Part shown: positions 17,129 through 25,254 of the stretch, one piece after another
How positions within the stretch are numbered: position 1 is the stretch's first letter
How the letters are laid out: each line of letters begins with the position of its first letter
Origin: Actinoplanes octamycinicus
Lineage (GTDB): Bacteria; Actinomycetota; Actinomycetes; Mycobacteriales; Micromonosporaceae
NCBI RefSeq assembly: GCF_014205225.1
Contig: NZ_JACHNB010000001.1
Location: forward strand, 7,359,501-7,423,500
Reading direction: 5' to 3'
Length of the DNA stretch: 64,000 nt
Program-made: the position numbers and the translations under genes
The notes under the pieces: model-generated
Told to the model about the DNA's origin: nothing
Seen by the model: only the letters and a program-made list of their open reading frames with translations
Database searches by the model: none

Positions 17129-18595
17129 TCATCCGCCGAGGATCGACACCTCGGCCAGGCCGCTCGTGCTGCCGGCCGTCTTCACGGCCGCCAGGTCCGG
17201 GTGCCCGTCCGCGTTCCAGTCGGTGACCACCAACTCCTTGCCGTCGGCGGCGACGCTCGCCCGGGCCAGCGACCGGGTCATCCCGGCAGCCCCGTCCCAG
17301 GCCTGGACGCTGCCCTTCTGCAGGGTCACCAGGTCCGGTCGCCGGTCCGCGTTCCAGTCGGTCACCGCGATCTGCGTGCCGGGGCCGACCGGCGCGCCGC
17401 TGGTCACCACCGGCGCCACCGTCTGGAAGGTCGACGCCCCGTCGAGCACCTGCACCTCGGCCTTGCCGCTCTTGGTGCCGGCGGTCTGCGCCACGACCAG
17501 GTCGGCGCGCCCGTCCCCGGTCCAGTCCGCCACCGCGAACTGGTAGCGGTCGTCGGTCGCCGCCAGCCCGGTGGCGGTGTCCAGCAGGACCTGCTGAAAG
17601 TTGGACGCGCCGTCGACGATCCGGATTTCGGTACGCCCGCTGGCCGTCCCGGACCGCTGCGTCACCACCAGGTCGGGTTTCTTGTCGCCGTTCCAGTCGG
17701 TGAACGCGTACGCGTGCCGCTCGTCGGTCGGCCCCAGCGTGGTGGCGGTGACCAGCAGCAGCGACAGGAAGTTCGACGCCCCGTCCATGATCCGCACCTC
17801 GGTCCGGCCGGTGGCGGCGCCCGCTCCGGTCACCACCAGCAGGTCCGGTTTGCCGTCCGCGTTCCAGTCGGCCATCTGCAGCGCGTGCCGCCCCTCCAGG
17901 CCGGCCGTCTGGACCTGTGCGGTGGCCAGCGTCTTCTGGAACGGGCCGGTCGGCGCCGGCACCGGCACCGCCTGCGGCGTCGTCGCGCTCCCGGTCGCGG
18001 GCGCGGGCGTCGACGGTCGCGACCAGAGCGCGTTCACGATCAGCGCCGCGTCGTGCACCTCCGGCGAGTAGGCCGCCGGCCGTGCCGAGATCTGCACCTT
18101 CTGACAGATCGCCCCGACGTCCCCGCTCATCCATCTGCCGTTCGGATACTTGCGGAGCATCGCGTTCAGGAAGGCGTTCGTCGCGTAGGCCGGGTCGACC
18201 AGCTGGTCGGGGCGGCCCCAGCCCTGCGAGGACCGCTGCTGGAAGAGCCCGAGACTGTCGTGGTCGACCATCACGATGTGGTTGGTCAGCTCGCTCTCCG
18301 CGACCGCCGTGGTCATCGCGATCAGCGCCGCCCGCGGCCCAAGCTTGCGCTGCTGGACGATCCCGACGATGACCCGGGCACAGGCGATCGCCCGCCCACT
18401 GACCGACGAACCCAGCCGGCGCCCGTTCATCAGCGGTTTCAGCTGCTTCGCGATCGCCCGGTCGGCCGCGCTCCCGGCGCCGATCGCGCACGAGGCGGTC
18501 GGCAGTGGCGCGGCCTGCGCGGGCGCGGCCGCCACGAGTGCCGAGCCGGAACCGAGCAGGAATGCCAGAACCCATCGCGATGCGGCACCAGCCAT
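17129..18595 (-). CDS. secreted protein with FG-GAP/VCBS-type repeats
   Basis: About 488 residues with a signal peptide ending AAPAQAA. Residues 35-180 form a helical domain containing SLGLFQQRSSQGWG and QLVDPAYATNAFLNAML, a signature of actinobacterial proteins resembling lysozyme-like or peptidoglycan-associated modules. The C-terminal half holds five repeats of the FG-GAP/VCBS type with Asp-rich calcium loops (DWNADGKPDL, DWNGDKKPDL, DWTGDGRADL, DWNADRRPDL, DWNADGHPDL), which probably build a beta-propeller. The role is likely extracellular cell-wall or polymer interaction. It stands alone on the minus strand. Confidence 0.8.
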   Translation of the reverse strand: MAGAASRWVLAFLLGSGSALVAAAPAQAAPLPTASCAIGAGSAADRAIAKQLKPLMNGRRLGSSVSGRAIACARVIVGIVQQRKLGPRAALIAMTTAVAESELTNHIVMVDHDSLGLFQQRSSQGWGRPDQLVDPAYATNAFLNAMLRKYPNGRWMSGDVGAICQKVQISARPAAYSPEVHDAALIVNALWSRPSTPAPATGSATTPQAVPVPAPTGPFQKTLATAQVQTAGLEGRHALQMADWNADGKPDLLVVTGAGAATGRTEVRIMDGASNFLSLLLVTATTLGPTDERHAYAFTDWNGDKKPDLVVTQRSGTASGRTEIRIVDGASNFQQVLLDTATGLAATDDRYQFAVADWTGDGRADLVVAQTAGTKSGKAEVQVLDGASTFQTVAPVVTSGAPVGPGTQIAVTDWNADRRPDLVTLQKGSVQAWDGAAGMTRSLARASVAADGKELVVTDWNADGHPDLAAVKTAGSTSGLAEVSILGG

Positions 18596-18687
18596 GTCGC
18601 GCCAGACCTCCCCCAGGCCGTCGAACGTCCGCCCTAATCTTTCATACGGCCGCCCGCCGCGAAAGGCTCAGCGCACGGTCCAAGATC

Positions 18688-20079
18688 TCAATATCCGGGT
18701 CGAGCCCGGGCCTCGTCGTTGTCGATGGCGGCGCCGGTGGAATCGAGGTACTTCACCAGTGCGTTGACCGCGTCCCGCCCGGCCCGGTTGGCGCCCACCG
18801 TTGACTGCGACGGACCGAACCCGACCAGGTGCAACCCCGGCTCGTCGGCGACCTGCGTGCCGGCCATCCGGATGCCGCCCCGCTCGTTGCGCAACCCCAG
18901 CGGGTCCAGATGCCCGAGCGCTGCCTTGAACCCGGTCGCCCACAGAATAACGTCGACGGCGGTGAATGTCCCGTCCGCCTCCCGCACCCCGAACGGCTCG
19001 ATGCCGGTGAACATCGGCCGCCGTTCCAGCGCCCCGCGCTCCTTGGCCGCCAACGCATACGGCGTCCAGGCCAGCCCGGTGTAGGACACCACGCTCCCGG
19101 TCGGCCGCCCCGCCTCGACATCCGCGATCACCTTGGCGATCGTCTCCCGCCCGGCGACCTCCGGCTCGAACCCGTCCGCCCGGAAGACCGGCTCGCGCCG
19201 CGTGTACCAATAGGTGGTCGCCACCCGCGAGATCTCCTCGAGCAGCTGCACCGCCGAGATCCCACCCCCGACGATCGCCACCCGCCGCCCGGCGAACTCC
19301 TCCGCCGTCACGAAGTCCCGTGTGTGCAGCTGCCGCCCGAGGAAACTGTCCTGCCCCGGATAGTGCGGCAGCACCGGATTGTTCCAGGTCCCGGTCGCGT
19401 TGATCACCGCCCGAGCAACCCAGTCCCCGGAGTCGGTCTCCACCACGAATTCCTGGCCCCTTTTCCGTACGCCCACCACCGTCACCGGCCGCCGAACAGG
19501 CAGTCCAGCCACCCGCTCGAAGTCCGCGAAGTACCGCGGCACCGCCGTCCGGCTCGCCTCCGCCGGATCGATCACCGGCTTCGGGAACCGGGGCAGATCG
19601 AAGATCCCGTTGACGGTGGCCATCCGCAACGACTCCCACCGCTCCCGCCAAGCACCCCCCGCCCCCGCCGATCCGTCGAGCACCACAAACGTCCGCGCCC
19701 CACCGTCCCCGCGGCCGCCCTCACCAGCGCCGTCACCGGCGCCGCGCCCGCCCTCACCAGCGCCGACGCCTGCGCCGCGCCTGCCCTCACCGTCACCGGC
19801 GCCGCGCCCGCCCTCCCCGGTGCCGGCGCCGCGTCCGCCACCCACCACGACCCGGTCCCCGCCGCCAACCGAGGCGCTCACCGCGGACCCGTTCGCGGCG
19901 CCACCAACCGGCTCACCCACCACGACCCCGGTTCCGCCGCCACCAACCAGGTCCTGCGCGTGGCCGTCGCCGTCCGCGGCCAGCGCGCTGACGAAGCCGC
20001 GCCGCTTCAGGTGGTACCCGGCGGAGAGACCCGCCTGACCAGCACCGATGACCACCACCGTGGCCCGCCCACCGCTCAT
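18688..20079 (-). CDS. FAD-dependent NAD(P)-binding monooxygenase-like protein with low-complexity insert
   Basis: About 463 residues. The FAD-binding motif VIGAGQAGLSAGYHLKRRG is at 9-28, a second dinucleotide motif VAIVGGGISAVQLLEE is mid-protein, and the ATGF motif (ILWATGFKAAL) is near the C-terminus, as in flavin-containing and Baeyer-Villiger-like monooxygenases. Residues about 31-129 are a Gly/Ala/Glu/Arg repeat block (GRGAGDGAGEGGRG type) inserted between the first beta-alpha unit and the next strand (RTFVVLDG), where relatives have only a few residues. The frame is intact, so the insert may be translated as a flexible loop. Activity is uncertain. Confidence 0.82.
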   Translation of the reverse strand: MSGGRATVVVIGAGQAGLSAGYHLKRRGFVSALAADGDGHAQDLVGGGGTGVVVGEPVGGAANGSAVSASVGGGDRVVVGGGRGAGTGEGGRGAGDGEGRRGAGVGAGEGGRGAGDGAGEGGRGDGGARTFVVLDGSAGAGGAWRERWESLRMATVNGIFDLPRFPKPVIDPAEASRTAVPRYFADFERVAGLPVRRPVTVVGVRKRGQEFVVETDSGDWVARAVINATGTWNNPVLPHYPGQDSFLGRQLHTRDFVTAEEFAGRRVAIVGGGISAVQLLEEISRVATTYWYTRREPVFRADGFEPEVAGRETIAKVIADVEAGRPTGSVVSYTGLAWTPYALAAKERGALERRPMFTGIEPFGVREADGTFTAVDVILWATGFKAALGHLDPLGLRNERGGIRMAGTQVADEPGLHLVGFGPSQSTVGANRAGRDAVNALVKYLDSTGAAIDNDEARARPGY

Positions 20080-20087
20080 CCCCCAAC

Positions 20088-20100
20088 ACTACGAAGTAGT
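20088..20100. promoter_or_regulatory. short palindrome upstream of flavoprotein gene
   Basis: ACTAC-GAA-GTAGT at 20088-20100 is a perfect 5-bp dyad only 9 bp before the ATG of the flavoprotein gene (20079). A regulator bound here would block translation initiation or transcription of that gene. No regulator gene is adjacent. Confidence 0.4.
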
Positions 20101-20255
20101 TGACACGTCAGCGATCGCAAGTGGCCGAGCTAACGCCCGCCGGTCCGACCGATGTCCCAGCGTCCCGAGTGCCTGCCCACACCGCCTCCAGCCAGCCGAC
20201 GGCGACATCGTGATCACCCCTCGACACCCGGCCGTGCGGCGAACATCATGAATTC

Positions 20256-20807
20256 GTGGAAACCGATCTCCTGCCAGGCGAGCGAGTCCTCTGGCAGGGC
20301 CGCCCGCAACGACACCGTCTGTTCCGCCGCACCGACCTGACGCTCGTCCCCTTCAGTCTTCTGTGGTGCGGTTTCGCCATCTTCTGGGAAACCAGCGTGA
20401 TCCTGAGCGGCGGCCCCACTCTGCTCAAGCTGTGGGGCATCCCGTTCGTGCTGATCGGCCTCTATCTGGTCGCCGGCCGTTTCGTGGTCCGTGCCGTGGC
20501 GTCCCGCCGAACCCGCTACACCATCACCACGAACCGCGTCCTGGTCCACGGCGGCTGGTCCGGAACCCGTCTCACCACCGCATACCTCAAGTCCCTCCCT
20601 CCCCCGGTCGTCACGGAACGCCCGGACGGCTCCGGAGACCTAGCCTTCGGCGCCCTGCCCGGCCCCACCGACGTCTTCACCACCACCCACCGCCGCAACG
20701 GCTGGCGAGCCTGGTCCACCGAACCCTCCACCACCCCGGTGCTCTGGGACATCCCCGATGTCCGCCTGGTCCGCGACTTCGCCGCCCACGCCCAGTCCGC
20801 TGCCTGA
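20256..20807 (+). CDS. membrane protein with PH-like domain
   Basis: A 183-residue protein starting at GTG 20256 (METDLLPGERVLWQGRPQRH). After the LLPGERVLWQG lead, typical of bacterial PH-domain (bPH/DUF304-like) proteins, come two hydrophobic segments at about 28-50 and 56-75, then a beta-rich cytosolic domain with RRTRYTITTNRVLVH, another hallmark of these domains. The protein probably sits in the membrane with the PH-like domain facing the cytosol; the role is unknown. It is monocistronic: neighbours are divergent (flavoprotein) and convergent (DUF4240-like). Confidence 0.75.
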   Translation: METDLLPGERVLWQGRPQRHRLFRRTDLTLVPFSLLWCGFAIFWETSVILSGGPTLLKLWGIPFVLIGLYLVAGRFVVRAVASRRTRYTITTNRVLVHGGWSGTRLTTAYLKSLPPPVVTERPDGSGDLAFGALPGPTDVFTTTHRRNGWRAWSTEPSTTPVLWDIPDVRLVRDFAAHAQSAA

Positions 20808-20966
20808 CAACCCGGCGCAGCCGCCCCGACCCGATCACACGTCACACGCCGGAAGCGCCCCGCGCCGCGCCCGGGACCGCTCGGAAGCCCGCGAGCGGCC
20901 GGACCGAACCCACGCCCCGCCACGGCCCGGCATCAGGCAGACGCGCCTGCGACGGTCCCCGGGGCG

Positions 20967-21524
20967 TCACCACCCCTCCGGATTGCGGCCCGACTCGCGG
21001 CTGATGCCGGAGCCGGTCTCGGGGAAGCCGCCGAACCTCTTGTCGTGCAGGTGCGCGAAGAAATAACACATCTCCTCCCACTCCGCGTCCATCACCGCCA
21101 TCGCCGGATTCGCCCGCACCGCCTCATAGAACTGCCGGCCGGCCGCGACGATGAACCCGCGGCAATACAGAAACCCGTCGTCCGAGCCGTCGGTGTACTC
21201 ATGGATCTCCTCGCGGTCGATGTCGAACAGCTTCCGCTCGACCACCCGGTCCAGATCGGTCAGCTCAGCGCTCGACAGCCCCTCGCACAACTCCCCGAGC
21301 CGCGCCATGAACTGCTCCATCCAGCCCTCAAGGGCGAACGCCTCCTCACCCTCCCCTCCCGGGTCCCGCTCAGCCAGCGCCCGGCGAAGCCGCGCCGCCT
21401 CACTCCCGCAGCCCGCCCAGGCCGACTCGACCAACTCCCAGAACCGGGCCTCTTCGGCCGCGGTCGGCACCCGCCCCACACCATCGCCAATCACGCCCCG
21501 GACGCTATCGACACCCCCTGACAT
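20967..21524 (-). CDS. DUF4240-like hypothetical protein
   Basis: About 185 residues. After a variable N-terminus comes AAEEARFWELVESAWAGCG, the opening of DUF4240 proteins, followed by RVVERKLFDIDREEIHEY and FLYCRGFIVAAGRQFYEAVR, also characteristic. The family is soluble, helical and of unknown function. I take ATG 21524, with a GTG at 21494 as alternative. It stands alone between the PH-like gene (convergent) and the S41 peptidase (divergent, 252 bp). That gap contains a hairpin (CTCTGC-TGAAG-GCAGAG, 21715-21731) but no clear gene. Confidence 0.7.
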   Translation of the reverse strand: MSGGVDSVRGVIGDGVGRVPTAAEEARFWELVESAWAGCGSEAARLRRALAERDPGGEGEEAFALEGWMEQFMARLGELCEGLSSAELTDLDRVVERKLFDIDREEIHEYTDGSDDGFLYCRGFIVAAGRQFYEAVRANPAMAVMDAEWEEMCYFFAHLHDKRFGGFPETGSGISRESGRNPEGW

Positions 21525-21776
21525 TTCCGGGCCGCCAGCCACCCACCCCCGGGCACCACTTCACGACTGCGGAAATTCCCGGCCGGCCCATGACCGCGCC
21601 GGGCACAGAGGAGCGGGGAGTCCAGGCGGACCAAAACAAGACCAGGTCAAGGAACGACCGTCAGCAGGCGACAACAGGTCCGATACGGCGTACGCAAAAG
21701 GTCTTCGTGATTGGCTCTGCTGAAGGCAGAGGTGTGAGCGGTGCCAGTGGAGCAGACGCTGCCCTAGCGTCGGATC

Positions 21777-22619
21777 ATGGCGAACGACGAGCCCACCGGA
21801 CTCAGTGCTTTCACCGGTCACCTGGTCGGCTGGCTGCACCGGCTGATGCCGCCCGGGCCGCGCCTCGACAGGCTGGCGGCCGACCTCGGCGAGACCTTCG
21901 CCGGGCGGCCGGAGCCGGTCGACGCCGCGACCTGCCGGGAGGTCGAGGCGCGTGCGCAGCTGCACTCCCGGCACCTGGAGCTGCGTTTCGATCCGGAGGG
22001 GACCGCGACCCCGGACACCGAGTCGCGCGGCTGGCCGCCGGTCGACCGCGGGGAGGTGCTGGCCAGGGCGGCCGGGGTTCGTGAGGTGCGCCGGGAGGCG
22101 GACGGGACCTTCGTGCTGCGGCTCGACACGCTCGACCCGGTGGAGCACGCCGCGCCGTTCGTGGAGGCGGCGTTCGCGCTGGCCCGGGGCGCCACCCGGC
22201 TGGTGCTGGACCTGCGTGGCAACGGCGGCGGCGATCCGGGGACGGTGGCGCTGATCGCCGAGCACCTGCTCGGCGATCACGCGCAGCCGCTGTCCGAGGT
22301 CACCTACCGGGATCGTCGCCGGCAGTGGTGGACCCGGGCGCGACCGGCCGGATCGGCGCTCGACCAGGAGCTGACCGTGCTGGTCGGCGCGGGCACCTAC
22401 TCCTCGGCCGAGGCGCTCGCCTACCATCTGCAGGTCCGCGGCCGGGCCAGGATCGTCGGGGAGGCGTCGCCGGGCGCGGCCGACCACGTGACGCCGGTGC
22501 AGCTGACCGCTCAGGTGCACGGGATCCTGCCGGAGGGCACCGTGATCGACGCGGTCAGCGGCGCCAACTGGGAGGGTGTCGGGGTCCGTCCGTCAGAAGG
22601 CCTGGTACATCAGGTGTAG
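21777..22619 (+). CDS. S41 family peptidase-like protein
   Basis: A 280-residue protein with no signal peptide. An N-terminal helical domain precedes an S41/tail-specific protease core with the motifs LVLDLRGNGGGDPGTVALIA (oxyanion region), TYSSAEALAYHL (nucleophile Ser region) and GEASPGAADHV. The shape resembles the IRBP-like S41 subgroup with a GxxS-x-G-A loop rather than CtpA with Ser-Lys. It would be an intracellular or non-classically exported peptidase, or an inactive relative. The 3' end overlaps the convergent GNAT gene by 27 bp. Confidence 0.82.
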   Translation: MANDEPTGLSAFTGHLVGWLHRLMPPGPRLDRLAADLGETFAGRPEPVDAATCREVEARAQLHSRHLELRFDPEGTATPDTESRGWPPVDRGEVLARAAGVREVRREADGTFVLRLDTLDPVEHAAPFVEAAFALARGATRLVLDLRGNGGGDPGTVALIAEHLLGDHAQPLSEVTYRDRRRQWWTRARPAGSALDQELTVLVGAGTYSSAEALAYHLQVRGRARIVGEASPGAADHVTPVQLTAQVHGILPEGTVIDAVSGANWEGVGVRPSEGLVHQV

Positions 22620-23078
22620 GCCGACACGGCCGAGCTTCGGGTGCTCGAAGGCTTCCGGGACGGTGCCGAGGACCTGGAAACCCTGCCGCTGATAGAGCTC
22701 GACGGCCGACCGGTTCGACTCGACGACGGCGTTGAACTGCATCCCGGCGTACCCGGCCTGCCTCGCCCACTCCACCGCGTCCCGGCAGAGGGCGGTCCCG
22801 ACGCCCCGCCCGCGGGCGTCGGCGGCCACCATGAAGCTCGCGGTGGAGATGTGCGACCCGGGGCCGGGCCGGTTCGTGCCCATCTTCGCCGTGCCGAGGA
22901 CCCGCTCGCCGTCGACCGCGACGACGGTCCGGCCGGGCGGCGACTCGATCCACATCAGGCGGGTCTGCTCCTCGGTCATCTCCGGGTCGTACGGGAAGGT
23001 CTCCCGCTCCCGGATGACGTCCTGGATGATCGCCCAGACCTGCGGCCAGTCAGCTTCGGTGATCTCGCGTATCCGCAC
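22593..23078 (-). CDS. GNAT family N-acetyltransferase
   Basis: A 161-residue acetyltransferase: the start MRIREITEADWPQVWAII, acetyl-CoA motif A around ADARGRGVGTALCRDAVEWA, and motif B with VESNRSAVELYQRQGFQVLG. It transfers acetyl from acetyl-CoA to an amine, possibly of the phosphinothricin/YhfO-like type. The start is ATG 23078. It lies 40 bp downstream of the SCO2525-type methyltransferase gene on the same strand and may be co-transcribed with it. Confidence 0.9.
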   Translation of the reverse strand: MRIREITEADWPQVWAIIQDVIRERETFPYDPEMTEEQTRLMWIESPPGRTVVAVDGERVLGTAKMGTNRPGPGSHISTASFMVAADARGRGVGTALCRDAVEWARQAGYAGMQFNAVVESNRSAVELYQRQGFQVLGTVPEAFEHPKLGRVGLHLMYQAF

Positions 23079-23118
23079 CCGCGGACGGTAACGGCCCGGC
23101 GGCGGGCACGTCCACGGT

Positions 23119-23940
23119 TTATGGCTTGCGGGCCACCCCGCCGTAGACGGAGACCCGGGCGTCCTCCGGCGGCGCCTCCCCGGTCGGCTCGCCCAGCTCG
23201 GGCCGCCACGCCGGCACCACCTGCAGACCCGGGTCGACCAGCTCCAGCCCGGTGAAGAACCGCTCGATCCCGGCCCGGGACCGGACCTGCATGGTGACCC
23301 CCTGTTTGCGGTAGATCTCGGCCACCTGCGCCCACGCCTCCGGCCGGAAGTCGCCGGTCAGGTGCGACAACGCCAGGTAGCTGCCGGACGGCAGCGCGGC
23401 CAGCAGCCGGTCGACGATCGTCCAGGGGTCGTGCTCGTCGCCGACGAAGTGCAGGATCGCGATCAGCAGCAGGCCGACCGGGCGGTCCAGGTCGAGCGTG
23501 CCGCTGGCCTTCACCGCGTCCAGGATCGTGTCGACGTCCCGCAGGTCCGCGTCGAGGTAGTCGGTCTTGCCGTCCGGATGGCTGGTCAGCAGCGCGCGGG
23601 CGTGGGTCAGCACGATCGGGTCGTTGTCGACGTAGACGATCCGCGCCCGGGGGTTGACGCTCTGCGCCACGTGGTGCACGTTCGGCGCGCTCGGGATCCC
23701 GGTGCCGATGTCGAGGAACTGGTCGATGCCCTGCTCGGCCAGGAACCGCACCGCCCGGCGCAGGAAGAGCCGGTTCTCCCGGGGCGGGATCCGGCTGTCC
23801 GGGTTGGCCTGCAGCCCACGCTGGGCGGCCTCCCGGTCGGCGGCGAAGTTGTCCTTGCCGCCGAGCAGGTAGTCATAGACCCGCGCCGGATGCGGCCGAT
23901 CGGTGTTCAGGTTCACCGGCAATCCGTCCATCTCGGCCAT
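23119..23940 (-). CDS. SAM-dependent methyltransferase of the SCO2525/DUF574 family
   Basis: About 273 residues starting at ATG 23940 (MAEMDGLPVNLNTDRPHPAR), with GGGGAGAGG-like SD upstream. The family hallmarks RVYDYLLGGKDNFAADREAA, FLDIGTGIPSAPNVHHVAQ and VYVDNDPIVLTHARALL are present. These proteins adopt a class I SAM methyltransferase fold, are strongly expanded in actinomycetes and have no settled substrate. Residues upstream of 23940 to 24009 are open but lack conservation features. It precedes the GNAT gene by 40 bp. Confidence 0.92.
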   Translation of the reverse strand: MAEMDGLPVNLNTDRPHPARVYDYLLGGKDNFAADREAAQRGLQANPDSRIPPRENRLFLRRAVRFLAEQGIDQFLDIGTGIPSAPNVHHVAQSVNPRARIVYVDNDPIVLTHARALLTSHPDGKTDYLDADLRDVDTILDAVKASGTLDLDRPVGLLLIAILHFVGDEHDPWTIVDRLLAALPSGSYLALSHLTGDFRPEAWAQVAEIYRKQGVTMQVRSRAGIERFFTGLELVDPGLQVVPAWRPELGEPTGEAPPEDARVSVYGGVARKP

Positions 23941-24143
23941 CGCGCGCCTCTCCCCCACCGCTCCACCAGGCGACGCCGATCCTCCCACGCCCCGCGCGGA
24001 CCCGTCCACTTCGGATCACCCCGGGAGCGGGTGCCGCCCGGCGCAGTCCTGGCACACCGCGATCCGCGGCGGGCGCGGCAGGACTCAGCCGCCTTCGCGA
24101 TGGAGCAGACGCTGTCATCGCTGCGCGACATCATCGCGCGATG

Positions 24144-24347
24144 TCACTTCTGCAAGCTGACCCAGACGACTGCGGCGAATCCAATGATCAGAGGTGACAG
24201 GAGTAAGAGGGTCAGGAAAAGGCAACCACTCCCGCCACCGCCCTGCTGGGCAGCGTTCCGCCGGGAGTCGTCAATGATGTTCGCCCGATCCTGGTGAGCC
24301 TTGAGCGCCTCGTTCTGGGCACGCATCCGCTGCTCGTATTCGCCCAT
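24144..24347 (-). CDS. small single-span membrane protein
   Basis: A 67-residue protein: a charged N-terminal helix (MGEYEQRMRAQNEALKAHQD), a Gly-rich hinge (QQGGGGSG), then one transmembrane helix (CLFLTLLLLSPLIIGFAAVV) and a short tail. This architecture and normal codon use support a real gene, although I do not recognise a family. It lies downstream of the lipoate ligase-like gene on the same strand, with an 85-bp gap, so it could be the last gene of that transcript or independent. About 200 bp follow before the methyltransferase gene. Confidence 0.65.
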   Translation of the reverse strand: MGEYEQRMRAQNEALKAHQDRANIIDDSRRNAAQQGGGGSGCLFLTLLLLSPLIIGFAAVVWVSLQK

Positions 24348-24432
24348 CGTCCCGAACCTTCCGATAGCGAGAATTGCACTCTATTCCCGCTCGGCAGGAG
24401 CCGCCTCCATGGATTTATGGCGCCGGACCTTT

Positions 24433-25254
24433 TCAGTCCATCGAGGTAAGGAGATGCGGCAGCTCGGCGCGCAGCGGCTCGGGCAGGGGCACGCCGGGGG
24501 CGGTCGCGCCGTAGGCGGACAGGACCGCCGCGGTCACGGATCGCACGGTTGCGGCGGGGACGGTGTCCGCGATGGCACCCACGGTTGCTGGATCGAATTC
24601 ATAACCCAATGCGGCGTACGCCGGGAGCAGCGCCTCGCGCAGCAGGGCCGAGCCGGTCACCTGGATGACCGTGCTGAACAGCCAGCCGTCCCGGGTCACC
24701 CGCTGGGCGGAGCCGACCAGCTTGGCCCGGCCGTCGTTGATGCTGTAGTCGCCGGGGCAGTATTCGCCCGGGACCGGGCCGATGTGGGCGTCGACGCCGA
24801 GCGCGCGGAGCATGGCGGCGTGCATGGCGGCGAAGTGCTGAAAGCGGGCGGTCGGGTCGGGTGGCTGCGGCCCGGAGCGGTGCACGTGGTCGATGATCAC
24901 GCTGCCCGGGTGCTGGACGGCGAGGCTGCCGCCCTGCGGCCGGACCACCGGGGTGAACCCGGCCGAGCGGGCGGCGGCCGCCGCCCGCTCGTAGCCGGTG
25001 CGCAGGGTGTCGCGACGGCTGAACGCCGCGGTCGGCTCCGGCGAGTAGACCCGCAGGATGTCCCGGGCCTCGCCGAGACCGCGGCGCAACAGCAGCGGCC
25101 CGAGCGCGGCGTCGAACCCCGGCCCACCCACCACGTCAGCAGCCAGCAACACGACACCGGCCACCCCGGCAGCCGACGGCACAACGCCGGCCGCCGAGGC
25201 GGAAGGCGGCAGTGCACCGGCCGCCGAGGCGGGTGGTGGGACGGCGTCGGTCAC
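24433..25254 (-). CDS. lipoate--protein ligase family protein
   Basis: About 273 residues with a low-complexity Ala/Ser/Pro N-terminus (PPPASAAGALPPSASAAG), then the BPL/LplA/LipB fold: VVRPQGGSLAVQHPGSVIID, GEYCPGDYSINDGRAKLVGS with the conserved Lys of the lipoyl-binding loop, and AQRVTRDG. It would attach lipoate or octanoate to the E2 lipoyl domain encoded directly upstream. The start is GTG 25254, overlapping the E2 stop by four bases (GTGA), so it belongs to the bkd operon. It could be a ligase or an amidotransferase; sequence alone does not decide. Confidence 0.82.
   Translation of the reverse strand: MTDAVPPPASAAGALPPSASAAGVVPSAAGVAGVVLLAADVVGGPGFDAALGPLLLRRGLGEARDILRVYSPEPTAAFSRRDTLRTGYERAAAAARSAGFTPVVRPQGGSLAVQHPGSVIIDHVHRSGPQPPDPTARFQHFAAMHAAMLRALGVDAHIGPVPGEYCPGDYSINDGRAKLVGSAQRVTRDGWLFSTVIQVTGSALLREALLPAYAALGYEFDPATVGAIADTVPAATVRSVTAAVLSAYGATAPGVPLPEPLRAELPHLLTSMD

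Noticed and set aside
20100..20128. TTGACA at 20100-20105 as a plus-strand promoter for the PH-like gene
   Set aside because: No acceptable -10 at 16-19 nt spacing and the gene begins 150 bp downstream.
21715..21731. CTCTGC-TGAAG-GCAGAG hairpin as a riboswitch element
   Set aside because: Only one short stem upstream of a peptidase gene; no other conserved riboswitch structure is visible.
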